From NCBI GenBank assembly GCA_965370315.1, contig CBDUTO010000004.1:1-64000 (forward strand): a stretch of 64,000 nucleotides of DNA, read 5' to 3'. Shown one piece after another: positions 18,417-27,037 of the stretch. Origin of the DNA: 1-14-2-50-31-20 sp965370315. Its GTDB lineage: Bacteria > Bacteroidota > Ignavibacteria > Ignavibacteriales > Melioribacteraceae. Position numbers and translations under genes: made by a program. Position 1 is the stretch's first letter. Every line of letters begins with the position of its first letter. The notes below the pieces were generated by a model that was not told the DNA's origin, made no database searches, and worked only from the letters and a program-made list of their open reading frames with translations.

Positions 18417-18966
18417 GTTATTATTAGACACGAACACTTATCTTAGGCTTGCTCAGTCTATTCGCCCTCTATTAGGAAGAGAATTTGGGAAAGAAAAACA
18501 CACCCTTTATATCCATAATAAAATCGAAATAGAACTAAATAGAAGTCCTAGATTGCAGACAAAATTTAGTTGGATTGATGGTGATGAGTATACTACTAAT
18601 CGTAAAAAAAAGCTTAACACATCAAAAAAGGAAAAGACAAACATTGAAACAAGCTTTGATTTTATTTGGGAGTTTCAAAAAGATATTGGTTATAAACTTT
18701 CACAAGAAGATATATATTGTATTGCAACTGCATTAGAACTTGAAATTCCTCTTGTTACTGATGACCAAAATATGATTAAAACTTGCACTGAATTTGAGGT
18801 AACTGTTTTATCTACACTTCAATTATTAAAATTAATGTTTGATAATGATTTGATAGACAAATTGATGGTAAAACAAATTGTTAATTATTGGATGTATGAA
18901 AAAGATATTCCTGCAAATTTTAAAACTGAATTGGAAAATCTGTTCCCAAAACTACTAAACAATTAG
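18403..18966 (+). CDS. PIN-like ribonuclease (probable toxin partner)
   Basis: This 187-residue protein begins with LLLDTNTYLRLAQ, the first beta strand and metal-binding Asp (Asp9) of a PIN domain. A second acidic site is in IEIELNR (Glu44). Then come QEDIYCIATALELEIPLVTDDQNM with Asp103 and Asp120-Asp121, the later metal ligands. PIN toxins cleave RNA. The region around 65-80 is very Lys-rich and could contact RNA. It is coupled to the XRE-ImmA gene upstream. Toxicity is not shown by sequence alone, since some PIN proteins have housekeeping roles. Confidence 0.72.
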   Translation: MRQTKLLLDTNTYLRLAQSIRPLLGREFGKEKHTLYIHNKIEIELNRSPRLQTKFSWIDGDEYTTNRKKKLNTSKKEKTNIETSFDFIWEFQKDIGYKLSQEDIYCIATALELEIPLVTDDQNMIKTCTEFEVTVLSTLQLLKLMFDNDLIDKLMVKQIVNYWMYEKDIPANFKTELENLFPKLLNN

Positions 18967-19115
18967 GTTTTAATCTTACGACTCTCAAGTTACAAAACTT
19001 ACATTTTTATGCGTGTAAAACAATTTTTGTTTTATCATTAGTCATATTATGAATAAACACCCCCCTAATAAACAAGCTGTAGAATTAAGGTTTTATTTTA
19101 AAATTGCTTTTTAAG

Positions 19116-19889
19116 CTAAACCTCTATTTCAATTCCCACAGGGCAATGGTCACTACCCATTACATCTGGTAAAGTAAAAGCATTTTTGATATCACCTTTT
19201 AGACTCTCAGAAATAAAAAAGTAGTCTATTCTCCAGCCAACATTTCTATCTCTTGCACGAGTAATCATATCCCACCAAGTATAAATTTCTGGTGCCTCAT
19301 TGAACATTCGTAGAGTATCCAAATATCCATCAGCTAAAAATCCATCTATCCACTCTCTTTCAATTGGTAAAAATCCAGATACTTTAGAGTTTGGTTTCGG
19401 ACGTGCTAGATCTATTTCTTTATGTGCTGTGTTTACATCTCCACAAACAATTATATTTTTGCCATTAGCTTTTTGCTTATTAGCATGTTCTTGAAATGCT
19501 TTGTAATAATCCATTTTGTATTGCAGTCTTTCATCATCACGTTTGCCATTTGGATAGTAAATATTGTAAAGCACAAAGTTTGGATATTCTAATATTAGCG
19601 TTCTACCTTCATCATCAAATCGGTCAATTCCTAAACCAGCAGTAACGTTAATTGGTTTTTCTTTTGAATATACTGCAACTCCACTATACCCCTTTTTAAT
19701 TCCCTGCGCAAAATATGATGTATATTCACCAATGTTTAATAGACTTTCATCTAGTTGTTCACGCCATGCCTTCGTTTCTTGAATACAAAAAATATCTGGA
19801 TTATCTTTTAGCATCCATTCCTTCAAACCTTTTTTTGCACCTGCTCTTATTCCGTTTACGTTCCACGAAACTAATCTATGTTTTTTCAT
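19116..19889 (-). CDS. xth: Exodeoxyribonuclease III (AP endonuclease)
   Basis: This 257-residue enzyme of the exonuclease-endonuclease-phosphatase fold starts SWNVNGIRAGAKKG. It has the metal Glu in FCIQETK, the catalytic Asp-Asn in VCGDVNTAH, WWDMITRARDRNVGWRIDYFF, and the terminal SDHCPVG His. It repairs abasic sites and removes 3'-blocked ends. Length is normal. The gene stands alone on the minus strand. Confidence 0.95.
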   Translation of the reverse strand: MKKHRLVSWNVNGIRAGAKKGLKEWMLKDNPDIFCIQETKAWREQLDESLLNIGEYTSYFAQGIKKGYSGVAVYSKEKPINVTAGLGIDRFDDEGRTLILEYPNFVLYNIYYPNGKRDDERLQYKMDYYKAFQEHANKQKANGKNIIVCGDVNTAHKEIDLARPKPNSKVSGFLPIEREWIDGFLADGYLDTLRMFNEAPEIYTWWDMITRARDRNVGWRIDYFFISESLKGDIKNAFTLPDVMGSDHCPVGIEIEV

Positions 19890-19981
19890 TTGTTACCTAA
19901 TTGTTTTGAATTGGTAAATCAATCTAAGGAAAATTGCAATTTGGGGAGGGGTTTTTTGATAAATATATTCTAATATAAAAA

Positions 19982-20002
19982 AGACGTTCCAACGGAACGT
20001 CT
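19982..20002. repeat. Palindromic repeat, agacgttcc family
   Basis: Perfect 9-bp arms agacgttcc (19982-19990) and ggaacgtct (19994-20002) with a 3-nt loop. It sits in the 202-bp gap between xth and the histidine kinase gene, which is otherwise empty. One copy in this window. Confidence 0.6.
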
Positions 20003-20091
20003 CTACAATTTATTTTGGTCTTAACAAAAATCCAAATCTACAAACTGTAAATTGAGGTTTTTATTTATTTCCAACTGTAAACTTTTCTAAA

Positions 20092-21231
20092 TCATACAAC
20101 CAATTCTTTTGGAATTGTAATTGTAAACGTTGTGCCTAACTCTTCATCCGTTTCAAATGAGACTTTTCCACCCAAGTATTTTGTAGTTAAAAGTTTCACA
20201 CTATAAGTTCCAATACCTCTTCCCATTCCCTTTGTTGAAAATGATCTTTGGAAAATTTGTAGTTCTATGTGTTTGGGAATAAAAGTCTGATTATGAACCT
20301 CAAAAAGCATGCTTGAATTGGATTCATTAATGCTTAGCGTAACTATACCACCATCGTTGCTTGCTTCCAAAGCATTCTTAGCTAGATTGCCAAGCACTCT
20401 TCTTAATAATGTTCTATCAGATTTTATTACTATTTTGTTGCAATCATTATTTGTCAATTCAAGAGTTTTATTTTCCCCAACATAGTTATTCTGATATGTG
20501 CAAAGAACATCATTAAAAACATCTTCTGCAGTAAATTCTGATACATCAATTTCAAGTTTCGAATCCTCAGCTAAGTTTAACATTCTTTGGCTCTTTAACT
20601 CGTCAATTAAAGTTGAAGACACATCAAGAGTAAGTTTGGATAGTTCTTCCATCTCTTCTGGAGTACTATCCTGCATTAACTCTAAAAAATTCTTTAAACT
20701 TCCTGCTGTATTAAGTACATCATGGAAAAACAGTCGCTCCAATACTTGGCGCCTTTTTTCACTACTAATATCAGTTAGCGAAACCAAAGTGTAATCTGAG
20801 TTCCCTATTTTAATATTCTTTGCCCAAATATTTAAATCATAAACATTACTATTTTCAGAAGTAATCCTGAATTCTTGTTGGTCTACACCATCTATTTGGC
20901 TATTAAGAACCGTATTTACACCAGCACAATTTGCACAGCTTTCACTGGTTCCACATCCACCAACCTCTTCACGCCCATGAATACACTTAAATGCTTCTCC
21001 CAATCGTTGACCTAAAGTATCGTCACTTTTAATTAATTGTAAAAACAGTTTATTAGCATATATTATTTGTCGATATCTATTAAGGATTAGAAACATATGG
21101 TCAACATCATCAATAAATGGTCTAACCATCAGAAAGCTATCAACTAAATCATGTTCATAAGCAATTGCTTCTCCCGATGCCCTTTCAGCAGAAGCATATT
21201 TTGTTTCCATTTTTTCTAATAATTCTTCCAT
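20092..21231 (-). CDS. PAS-domain sensor histidine kinase with a Cys cluster
   Basis: This 379-residue cytoplasmic protein has no membrane segment. An N-terminal helical part leads into a PAS domain (about 40-145). It holds a four-Cys cluster at Cys83, Cys93, Cys99 and Cys102 (CxxC last), which could bind a metal or sense redox. The phospho-acceptor region is LFFHDVLNTAGSLKNF (His160). An ATPase domain follows with the N box NLAKNALEAS and GMGRGIGTYSVKLL. No response regulator is adjacent, so it is an orphan kinase. The signal and partner are unknown. Confidence 0.82.
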   Translation of the reverse strand: MEELLEKMETKYASAERASGEAIAYEHDLVDSFLMVRPFIDDVDHMFLILNRYRQIIYANKLFLQLIKSDDTLGQRLGEAFKCIHGREEVGGCGTSESCANCAGVNTVLNSQIDGVDQQEFRITSENSNVYDLNIWAKNIKIGNSDYTLVSLTDISSEKRRQVLERLFFHDVLNTAGSLKNFLELMQDSTPEEMEELSKLTLDVSSTLIDELKSQRMLNLAEDSKLEIDVSEFTAEDVFNDVLCTYQNNYVGENKTLELTNNDCNKIVIKSDRTLLRRVLGNLAKNALEASNDGGIVTLSINESNSSMLFEVHNQTFIPKHIELQIFQRSFSTKGMGRGIGTYSVKLLTTKYLGGKVSFETDEELGTTFTITIPKELVV

Positions 21232-21293
21232 TATTTTCTCTTTACTAATTTCATCTGTAAATTATAGTCGAAATAAAATTTAAAAGTTTAAAT

Positions 21294-22016
21294 TTGAAAG
21301 ATTATAAAAAAATAAATATCGATTCAATTGGAAAAGTTGAAATACGAAAGAGTAGCAGAGCAAAGCATCTTTCCATAAGAATTAAACCTCACGAGGGCGT
21401 TTCGGTTACAATTCCCAGAAGAGTCTCTTTTTTAACAGGAGAGCATTTTGCAATTAGTAAAAAAGAGTGGATTTTAAAACACCTACCCAGAGTTATAAGT
21501 TTTGAAAAGAGCAAAATAATATTTGATGAAACAACCGATTATAGAACAAAACATCATCTGTTGGTAATTTCCAAAGGATCATGTGAAAAAACAAGAGTTA
21601 AAATTTCTAGTTCATTAATTGAAATAATTGTTGCTAGCAACTTGGAGATTAAATCCGAAGAAGTTCAAGAGATTATAAAACTTGGAATTATCAAAACAAT
21701 TAGACTTGAAGCCAAAGAGTATATTCCAAATCGAGTTGAAAAACTAGCCTTATTATTCGGATTTAAATACAATAAAGTATTCTTGAAAAATCTACGCTCA
21801 CGTTGGGGAAGTTGTTCTGGAAAAAATAATATTAATTTAAACATTCATCTTATGCGATTACCTGATGAACTAATTGATTACGTGATTCTGCATGAGTTAG
21901 CACACACAATTCACAAGAATCATGGTAAATATTTTTGGACAAAACTCGAGGATGTGCTTCCAAATTCCAACGTGTTTGACACGCAATTGAAAAAGTTCTC
22001 ACCTAATTATTTCTAA
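21294..22016 (+). CDS. YgjP-like (SprT/M48-type) metallopeptidase
   Basis: This 240-residue protein has the YgjP pattern: RKSSRAKHLSIRIKPHEGV at the N-terminus and NLRSRWGSCSGKNNINLN before the active site. The zinc motif HELAH (His200, Glu201, His204) has a third His at 210 in KNHGKYFW. The start codon appears to be TTG; no ATG lies close enough without losing conserved sequence. It is divergent from the kinase with a 62-nt gap. Substrates of the family are unknown. Confidence 0.85.
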   Translation: MKDYKKINIDSIGKVEIRKSSRAKHLSIRIKPHEGVSVTIPRRVSFLTGEHFAISKKEWILKHLPRVISFEKSKIIFDETTDYRTKHHLLVISKGSCEKTRVKISSSLIEIIVASNLEIKSEEVQEIIKLGIIKTIRLEAKEYIPNRVEKLALLFGFKYNKVFLKNLRSRWGSCSGKNNINLNIHLMRLPDELIDYVILHELAHTIHKNHGKYFWTKLEDVLPNSNVFDTQLKKFSPNYF

Positions 22017-22212
22017 ATTTGAAACAAAATTGTTTTTGTTTTTTAGAACCGATTCAGATTTACTACATCTAACTAAACCTTGAAGTTAACTATGAATGTA
22101 AAATCATGATTACTAAAAGTTTACCATGAATAGAAATCTAATAACTAAAGATGACCTTCAAGGTTAAAAAATAAAATGTTCTAACTTTCACAGTTTTTTT
22201 ATTGGAGAAAAC

Positions 22213-22902
22213 ATGAATCAAGAAGTAATGAATCTTTCAGCAGCAGAAGTTGAAGAGAGAACTTTTATAAGTAAAGTATATATATGGATGGGGCTTGGAC
22301 TTTTAGTTACTGCTATTACAGCATATTTTGTTGTAAGTTCAGGGTTTGTCTACACTTTAGCGTCAAACACAATACTTTTTTACGGAATAATAATTGCCGA
22401 GTTAGGATTGGTAATTTATCTTTCTTCCCGAATTCAAAAAATGAGTGCTGAGGCTGCAACAACAACATTTTTAATTTACTCAGCACTAAATGGCATTACT
22501 CTATCAATTATTTTTATTATGTATACTGAAGCTTCTGTAGCTTCCACATTTATGACAACTGCACTCACTTTTGGTGCAATGAGTGCTTATGGATATTTTA
22601 CAAAGCGCGATTTAACAACTATGGGTAGCTATTTACAAATGGCTTTAATCGGACTAATTATTGCCTCTGTGATAAACATGTTTTGGGCAAATAGCACAAT
22701 GTACTGGATAATTTCATACGTTGGTGTTCTTTTGTTTGTTGGACTTACTGCTTACGATACTCAAAAAATTAAAAGAATTGGAGCTACTGTAGAAGGAGTT
22801 CAAGCTACTCAGAAAGTTGCAATTATGGGAGCTTTAACACTATATCTTGATTTCATTAATTTATTTTTAATGCTTTTAAGAATTCTTGGAGATAGAAAGT
22901 AA
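22213..22902 (+). CDS. Bax inhibitor-1/YccA family membrane protein
   Basis: This 229-residue protein has about seven membrane helices. It includes the BI-1 signature stretch LTFGAMSAYGYFTKRDLTTMGSYLQMAL and the C-terminal LTAYDTQKIKR, followed by LTLYLDFINLFLMLLRILG. Bacterial members such as YccA and BsYetJ are inner-membrane proteins; YetJ is a pH-sensitive calcium leak channel. GGAGAAA precedes the ATG. The gene is surrounded by repeats and has no evident operon. Confidence 0.92.
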   Translation: MNQEVMNLSAAEVEERTFISKVYIWMGLGLLVTAITAYFVVSSGFVYTLASNTILFYGIIIAELGLVIYLSSRIQKMSAEAATTTFLIYSALNGITLSIIFIMYTEASVASTFMTTALTFGAMSAYGYFTKRDLTTMGSYLQMALIGLIIASVINMFWANSTMYWIISYVGVLLFVGLTAYDTQKIKRIGATVEGVQATQKVAIMGALTLYLDFINLFLMLLRILGDRK

Positions 22903-22915
22903 TTATTAAATTCTT

Positions 22916-22987
22916 GTCATTCCCGAATGCACCTATCGGGAATCTACTGTTATCGAAAAGATTCCCACTAAAACATGTTGGAATGAC
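22916..22987. repeat. Dispersed inverted repeat, gtcattcccgaa...gaatgac family
   Basis: The ends gtcattccc and ggaatgac-type frame about 72 nt, with internal tcgggaatct/agattccca pairing. A second copy of the same class lies at 26205-26274. Non-coding. Confidence 0.65.
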
Positions 22988-23007
22988 ATTTAAAAATACC
23001 ATGGCAA

Positions 23008-23325
23008 ATGAATAAATACAATATAAAGGATTTATCTGAAAATATTTATGAGTTTGAAGAACTTGAAGATGCTGAAAAGAGATTTAATGAATTTCCAAAT
23101 TCTGTAAAAATAATTCAAAAAGATAGTGATGAAAATGAAAAGGTTATTAAAAGTAGAACTCATAAAGAGATTGGAATAATTGTAATTAACAATAAATGCG
23201 TATATGTAAAAGTCCCATTTTTTAGACCATCAGATATGCAAGTAGTTAAAATTTCCAAGATTGGGGAAACCCCAGAAAAACTACGTAGTAAAATGGATGT
23301 AATTGATGAGAGGTGGGCAAATTAA
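23008..23325 (+). CDS. Hypothetical protein, 105 residues
   Basis: This short, charged, soluble protein is of unknown family. It has no signal peptide or membrane segment. The N-terminal half is acidic (EFEELEDAEKRFNEF). The middle (IGIIVINNKCVYVKVPFF) is beta-like. There is no clear ribosome site before the ATG, and the gene starts right after a repeat element, so expression is uncertain. Codon use resembles neighbouring genes. Confidence 0.5.
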   Translation: MNKYNIKDLSENIYEFEELEDAEKRFNEFPNSVKIIQKDSDENEKVIKSRTHKEIGIIVINNKCVYVKVPFFRPSDMQVVKISKIGETPEKLRSKMDVIDERWAN

Positions 23326-23335
23326 AAATTTTGTA

Positions 23336-23356
23336 ACACAGATTAGTAATCTGTGT
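23336..23356. repeat. Palindromic repeat, acacagattagtaatctgtgt
   Basis: Perfect 10-bp arms acacagatta (23336-23345) and taatctgtgt (23347-23356) around one nucleotide. Found once here, just after the 105-residue gene. Confidence 0.6.
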
Positions 23357-23442
23357 ACTTATAACAAATGGTGGAACAATATGAATTCAAAATTGTAAAC
23401 CAACCGACATATTTTATAGTAACAACTATTTATATTGATTAC

Positions 23443-23450
23443 TATATTTG
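23443..23450 (+). promoter_or_regulatory. Bacteroidetes-type -7 promoter element (TATATTTG)
   Basis: TATATTTG matches TANNTTTG exactly and lies 39 nt before the GTG start of the thioredoxin lipoprotein gene. This is a suitable distance for a short leader carrying the AAAGGAGC ribosome site. No convincing -33 TTG is seen. Confidence 0.45.
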
Positions 23451-23488
23451 AAATAGATTTATAAAAACATATAACAAAGGAGCTTTAC

Positions 23489-24010
23489 GTGAAAAAACTA
23501 TCAATATTACTAATCGCTGTTTTCATTCTTTTTGGATGTGCGAATAATAACGAAGCTAACGACCAAGCAAAGATTGAAACAAATGATCAAGTATTACTAA
23601 AAACAAACGATCATGATGTTAATGGATTAGTTTGGCATTCAAATGTAGAGAAGGCAATTGAAATTGCTAAAACCGAGAGCAAACCGATACTGTTACAATT
23701 TTCTGGTTCTGATTGGTGTAAGTATTGTATCTTATTAAATAACGAAGTCCTATTTACAAAAGAGTTTGCAGATTATGCAAAAGATAATCTTATATTGGTT
23801 AATTTAGATAACCTTCGTAAATCTCCACAAGCAGCAGAAGTTGTAAATTATAACAGAGCACAAATGAAAAAGTATGGTATTACTGGTTATCCAACTGTTT
23901 TATTGATGGATAAAGATGCAAATGTTGTGCTTCAGACTGGATATCTTCCTCGTACAAAAGGACCAGCAGCATATATTCAACATATAAAAGATGCTTACGG
24001 AACAAAATAG
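23489..24010 (+). CDS. Thioredoxin-fold lipoprotein
   Basis: This 173-residue protein starts at GTG, supported by AAAGGAGC upstream. The lipoprotein signal MKKLSILLIAVFILFGC has its lipobox Cys at residue 17. A short Asn/Asp-rich linker with repeated TNDQ/TNDH follows. The thioredoxin-like domain has the active-site SDWCKYC and the cis-Pro in TGYPTVLLMD. Such proteins act in the periplasm as disulfide reductants or in redox delivery. A strong terminator follows. It is monocistronic. Confidence 0.88.
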   Translation: MKKLSILLIAVFILFGCANNNEANDQAKIETNDQVLLKTNDHDVNGLVWHSNVEKAIEIAKTESKPILLQFSGSDWCKYCILLNNEVLFTKEFADYAKDNLILVNLDNLRKSPQAAEVVNYNRAQMKKYGITGYPTVLLMDKDANVVLQTGYLPRTKGPAAYIQHIKDAYGTK

Positions 24011-24033
24011 AACTTTAGAGATAGATTAAAAAG

Positions 24034-24067
24034 AAACCCAACTTCATTAATTTGAAGTTGGGTTTTT
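24034..24067 (+). terminator. Rho-independent terminator of the thioredoxin gene
   Basis: A 13-bp perfect stem (aaacccaacttca at 24034-24046, tgaagttgggttt at 24053-24065) with a 6-nt loop ends in a run of T. It lies 24 nt after the stop. Confidence 0.93.
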
Positions 24068-24087
24068 AATTTGAAGACTTAAAGCAT

Positions 24088-24184
24088 GTCATTTCGAACA
24101 TGCTTTTTGTTAGAAATCTTTCATAATCCAACAATATTTCTCAATCGTCCCAATAAAAAGAATCGGGACTCATTTCGAAATGAC
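24088..24184. repeat. Dispersed inverted repeat, gtcatttcgaa...tttcgaaatgac family
   Basis: Ends gtcatttcga (24088-24097) and tcgaaatgac (24175-24184) are complementary. Between them lie agaaatct and atttctc complements. Partial relatives are at 26316-26369 and 40181-40239. Non-coding. Confidence 0.7.
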
Positions 24185-24194
24185 ATAATTGCAT

Positions 24195-26072
24195 CTAATT
24201 CACCTCAACTAAATCATTATCCTTAACAACATCTGGAATATATGGGGATCCAAGTTTTACAGATTTTAATTTTTTGTTTGTATTATGCTTAATTATCACT
24301 TTAGATTTTTCTTTCCAAACACGTGCTGATTTTTCAATTACCTCTTCTGTGCCATCCTCAAATTCAAGAGTAACAGCAACTCGTACTGGCATTGTTCCTG
24401 CTTTAACAACAGATATAGTTACTTCCTTCTCAGAAACATCAACCATCTCAATTCCTAGATCTGGGTATCCAAGTTCAAAGAACCAAGGTTTCCAAAACCA
24501 AGACAAATCTTCATCAGCAACATCATCAAATGTGAAGAAAAAATCGTATGCAATAGGATGTTTTCCATGCCATCTATTCATATACTCGTGTAAAGCTTTG
24601 TGGAATAATTCATCACCCAATAAATTAAGTAGTTCTAAATATGCTATAGCAGGGCGTCCATAAAAATTAGTACGCGATTCACCATGTGTCATCATTTGAC
24701 TTTGCAAAATCATTGGAACATCTAATGATTTTCCGGCATTCTTTGTATACTGAGTGGCATACTTTTTTTCATACATATTAGTTGTATCATACTTTTGAAT
24801 TAGCTCTCGTTGAAAAAAGGTTGCCCATCCTTCATCCATCCATGCTGCACGTCTTTCATTAGTTCCCATATAAAATGGCATATAATTATGTGCAATCTCA
24901 TGGATAACAAGTCCAGCATTTCTTGTAATTTTTTTGGGCGCACTATTATTTTGCATCATCGGAAACTCCATTCCACCACCTCTGCTCTTATTTGTAAACG
25001 CAGTAGTATGTGACCAAGGGTAAGGAATTCCAGGAGATACTTTTGAAAGATACTCAATAGATTCGCGTGCATATTTAGCAACATGTTTTTGCTGTTCAAG
25101 ACTATCTGGATGGATAGATGCTGTTAGTACACGTCTACCTGGTTCAACCTCAACACTTGCAGCATCCCAATTATAATTATTGCTTACGGCCCACGCTATA
25201 TCTGGAACTTTACTTGCCTTATATTTCCAAATATTTTTTCCAGTTTCAGAATTTAGTGTAACCTCATTATTTTCATAATCCTTAGGGGTAATAATATTTA
25301 CGACTTCGTCAGACATGCTTGCTTCTGTAATTCGCTCAATAATATTTTCGTGAAAAACATTTTCTCTATTTGATAAATCACCAGTTGACCAAACGACATA
25401 ATTATCTGGAACAGTGTATGAAATTTCGTAGTTATTAAAATCGTTATAAAACTCTACTGCCCCTTCATACTGTAAGTTATCCCAGCCAAAAACATCATCA
25501 TACACGGCTACTTGTGGATACCAATAAGCAATAAAATAATCGCCACTATAATTTCCCATTCGCAACGGTCTATTCGCAATTTTGAATTTCCAATCTATTT
25601 CTAAGTCTATCTTTGCATTTGGTGGGAGTTTGCTATCAAGTTTTACAATTAAATTTGTTCCAGAAACATATGTCGATTTAGTATTTAATTCAACATCGTC
25701 ATTGTCAATTTTCAGAGTTAATATTTTAACTCCATCACCAAGAACCGAGTCCGGAACAATCCAGTTTCGAACAGAGCCCGGTTTAAGAATGTTTTGATAC
25801 AATCTTAAAACTAGTCTATCGAGAGAGTCTGGACTTTCATTATGATAAACAATTTTTGCTGATCCAATCACTAAATCTGTTTCAGGATATAACTCAACAT
25901 CTATATTATAGTCAGTATGGTTTACCCAATAATTGTCACTTACGGTTCCATCATAAGTACGAGTTCCATTTTTGTAGGCATCTTGAATATCTAATGGAAT
26001 AAATAAATTAGAATTTTGTGAAAACATACTTGATGTGATAATAAGTAAAACAAATGAGACAATACGTTGCAT
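24195..26072 (-). CDS. Secreted M1-family aminopeptidase-like metallopeptidase
   Basis: This 625-residue protein has a signal peptide (QRIVSFVLLIITSSMFSQ). The ATG at 26072 is chosen because GAGGA lies just upstream; an earlier TTG in the same frame gives nine more residues without a ribosome site. The zinc site is HEIAH (His391, Glu392, His395) with Glu414 in MDEGWATFF, the exact HExxH-18-E spacing of family M1. The N-terminal beta domain (NYNIDVELYPETDLVIGSAKIVYHNES) is typical. The gluconeogenic exopeptidase GAMEN motif is replaced by a GGGMEFP segment. It is likely periplasmic or surface peptide cleavage. Confidence 0.9.
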   Translation of the reverse strand: MQRIVSFVLLIITSSMFSQNSNLFIPLDIQDAYKNGTRTYDGTVSDNYWVNHTDYNIDVELYPETDLVIGSAKIVYHNESPDSLDRLVLRLYQNILKPGSVRNWIVPDSVLGDGVKILTLKIDNDDVELNTKSTYVSGTNLIVKLDSKLPPNAKIDLEIDWKFKIANRPLRMGNYSGDYFIAYWYPQVAVYDDVFGWDNLQYEGAVEFYNDFNNYEISYTVPDNYVVWSTGDLSNRENVFHENIIERITEASMSDEVVNIITPKDYENNEVTLNSETGKNIWKYKASKVPDIAWAVSNNYNWDAASVEVEPGRRVLTASIHPDSLEQQKHVAKYARESIEYLSKVSPGIPYPWSHTTAFTNKSRGGGMEFPMMQNNSAPKKITRNAGLVIHEIAHNYMPFYMGTNERRAAWMDEGWATFFQRELIQKYDTTNMYEKKYATQYTKNAGKSLDVPMILQSQMMTHGESRTNFYGRPAIAYLELLNLLGDELFHKALHEYMNRWHGKHPIAYDFFFTFDDVADEDLSWFWKPWFFELGYPDLGIEMVDVSEKEVTISVVKAGTMPVRVAVTLEFEDGTEEVIEKSARVWKEKSKVIIKHNTNKKLKSVKLGSPYIPDVVKDNDLVEVN

Positions 26073-26099
26073 TATATCCTCAATAATTTGATTAAACAA

Positions 26100-26419
26100 T
26101 TTGATAAGATAAAATGATTTTTGGGAAATTCAAACTGAATATTTTCGGTTGGTTCTCGTCGTTTAAGGAGTTTCGTGCTTCTCACACTATCAAATTAACA
26201 AATTGTTATTCCCTGATGTTCCTACATGGAATCTTTTATTGTGGGAGATTCCCGATAAAATATTCGGGAATGACAGTTATTCTTTATTATCACCGTTGAC
26301 CTTTTAAGACTGGCAGTCATTTCGACCACGTTCTTTGTGAGGATCTTTTAAATTGTATGAGATTTCTCCTTAAAAACAACTCAACTAAATGATTATATAG
26401 TATGCAAATACTATATAAA
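26100..26419. other. 320-bp intergenic region made mostly of repeat copies
   Basis: It contains an inverted repeat at 26205-26274 (gttattccc...gggaatgac, same class as 22916-22987) and a partial gtcatttcga copy at 26316-26369. A perfect 10-bp palindrome (tatatagtat/atactatata, 26394-26417) lies right after the hisIE stop. The last may mark the end of the his transcript but lacks a T-run. No gene is seen. Confidence 0.6.
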
Positions 26420-27037
26420 CTACTTCGAATGCCTCTTCCGTAATACTTCACTAATTTCATTCAACGATATTTTCTTCTCTGCAAGTAGGACCAATAGGTG
26501 ATAGAGTAAATCCGAAGACTCTTCTTTTAACAACTCTATATTATTATCCATTGCCTCAATTACTACTTCAGTAGCTTCCTCGCCAACTTTTTGTGCAATT
26601 TTATTTATTCCTTTTTTGAATAGAGATGCGGTATAAGATTTGTCAGTTGGATTGTTTTTTCTGTCAGCAATTATTTTTTCAAGTTGATATAAAAAATTAT
26701 TATTCGAATCTATAACTTCGTTGAAACAAGTATCGCTTCCAGTATGGCATGTTGGTCCAATTGGATCAGCCTTAATTAGAATTGTATCTTTATCGCAATC
26801 AATTAAAATGTCTTTAACAATTAAATGGTTTCCAGATGTTTCACCCTTTGTCCAAAGTCTCTTTTTTGAACGACTAAAAAATGTTGCTTTCCCTATCTCT
26901 TTTGTTTTCTGCAATGCTTCTTCGTTCATATAACCAAGCATTAATACAGTGTTTGTCTTATAGTGTTGAATTATTACTGGAACTAATCCATCCCCTTTAT
27001 TAAAATCTATTTTATCATTACTAGTTTCTTCTCTCAT
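26420..27037 (-). CDS. hisI: Bifunctional phosphoribosyl-AMP cyclohydrolase/phosphoribosyl-ATP pyrophosphatase
   Basis: This 205-residue fusion (HisIE) catalyses steps 2 and 3 of histidine synthesis. The N-terminal HisI part has LMLGYMNEEAL, the metal ligands DCDKDTILIKADPIGPTCHTG and SDTCF. The HisE part from about residue 115 has EKIIADRKNNPTDKSYTASLF and KVGEEATEVVIEA. Its start overlaps the hisF stop by 4 nt. It is the last gene of the his operon. Confidence 0.96.
   Translation of the reverse strand: MREETSNDKIDFNKGDGLVPVIIQHYKTNTVLMLGYMNEEALQKTKEIGKATFFSRSKKRLWTKGETSGNHLIVKDILIDCDKDTILIKADPIGPTCHTGSDTCFNEVIDSNNNFLYQLEKIIADRKNNPTDKSYTASLFKKGINKIAQKVGEEATEVVIEAMDNNIELLKEESSDLLYHLLVLLAEKKISLNEISEVLRKRHSK

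Noticed and set aside
26394..26417. Rho-independent terminator of the his operon
   Set aside because: The palindrome is perfect, but it is all A and T apart from one G-C pair and has no T-run on the minus strand; kept only as a palindrome.
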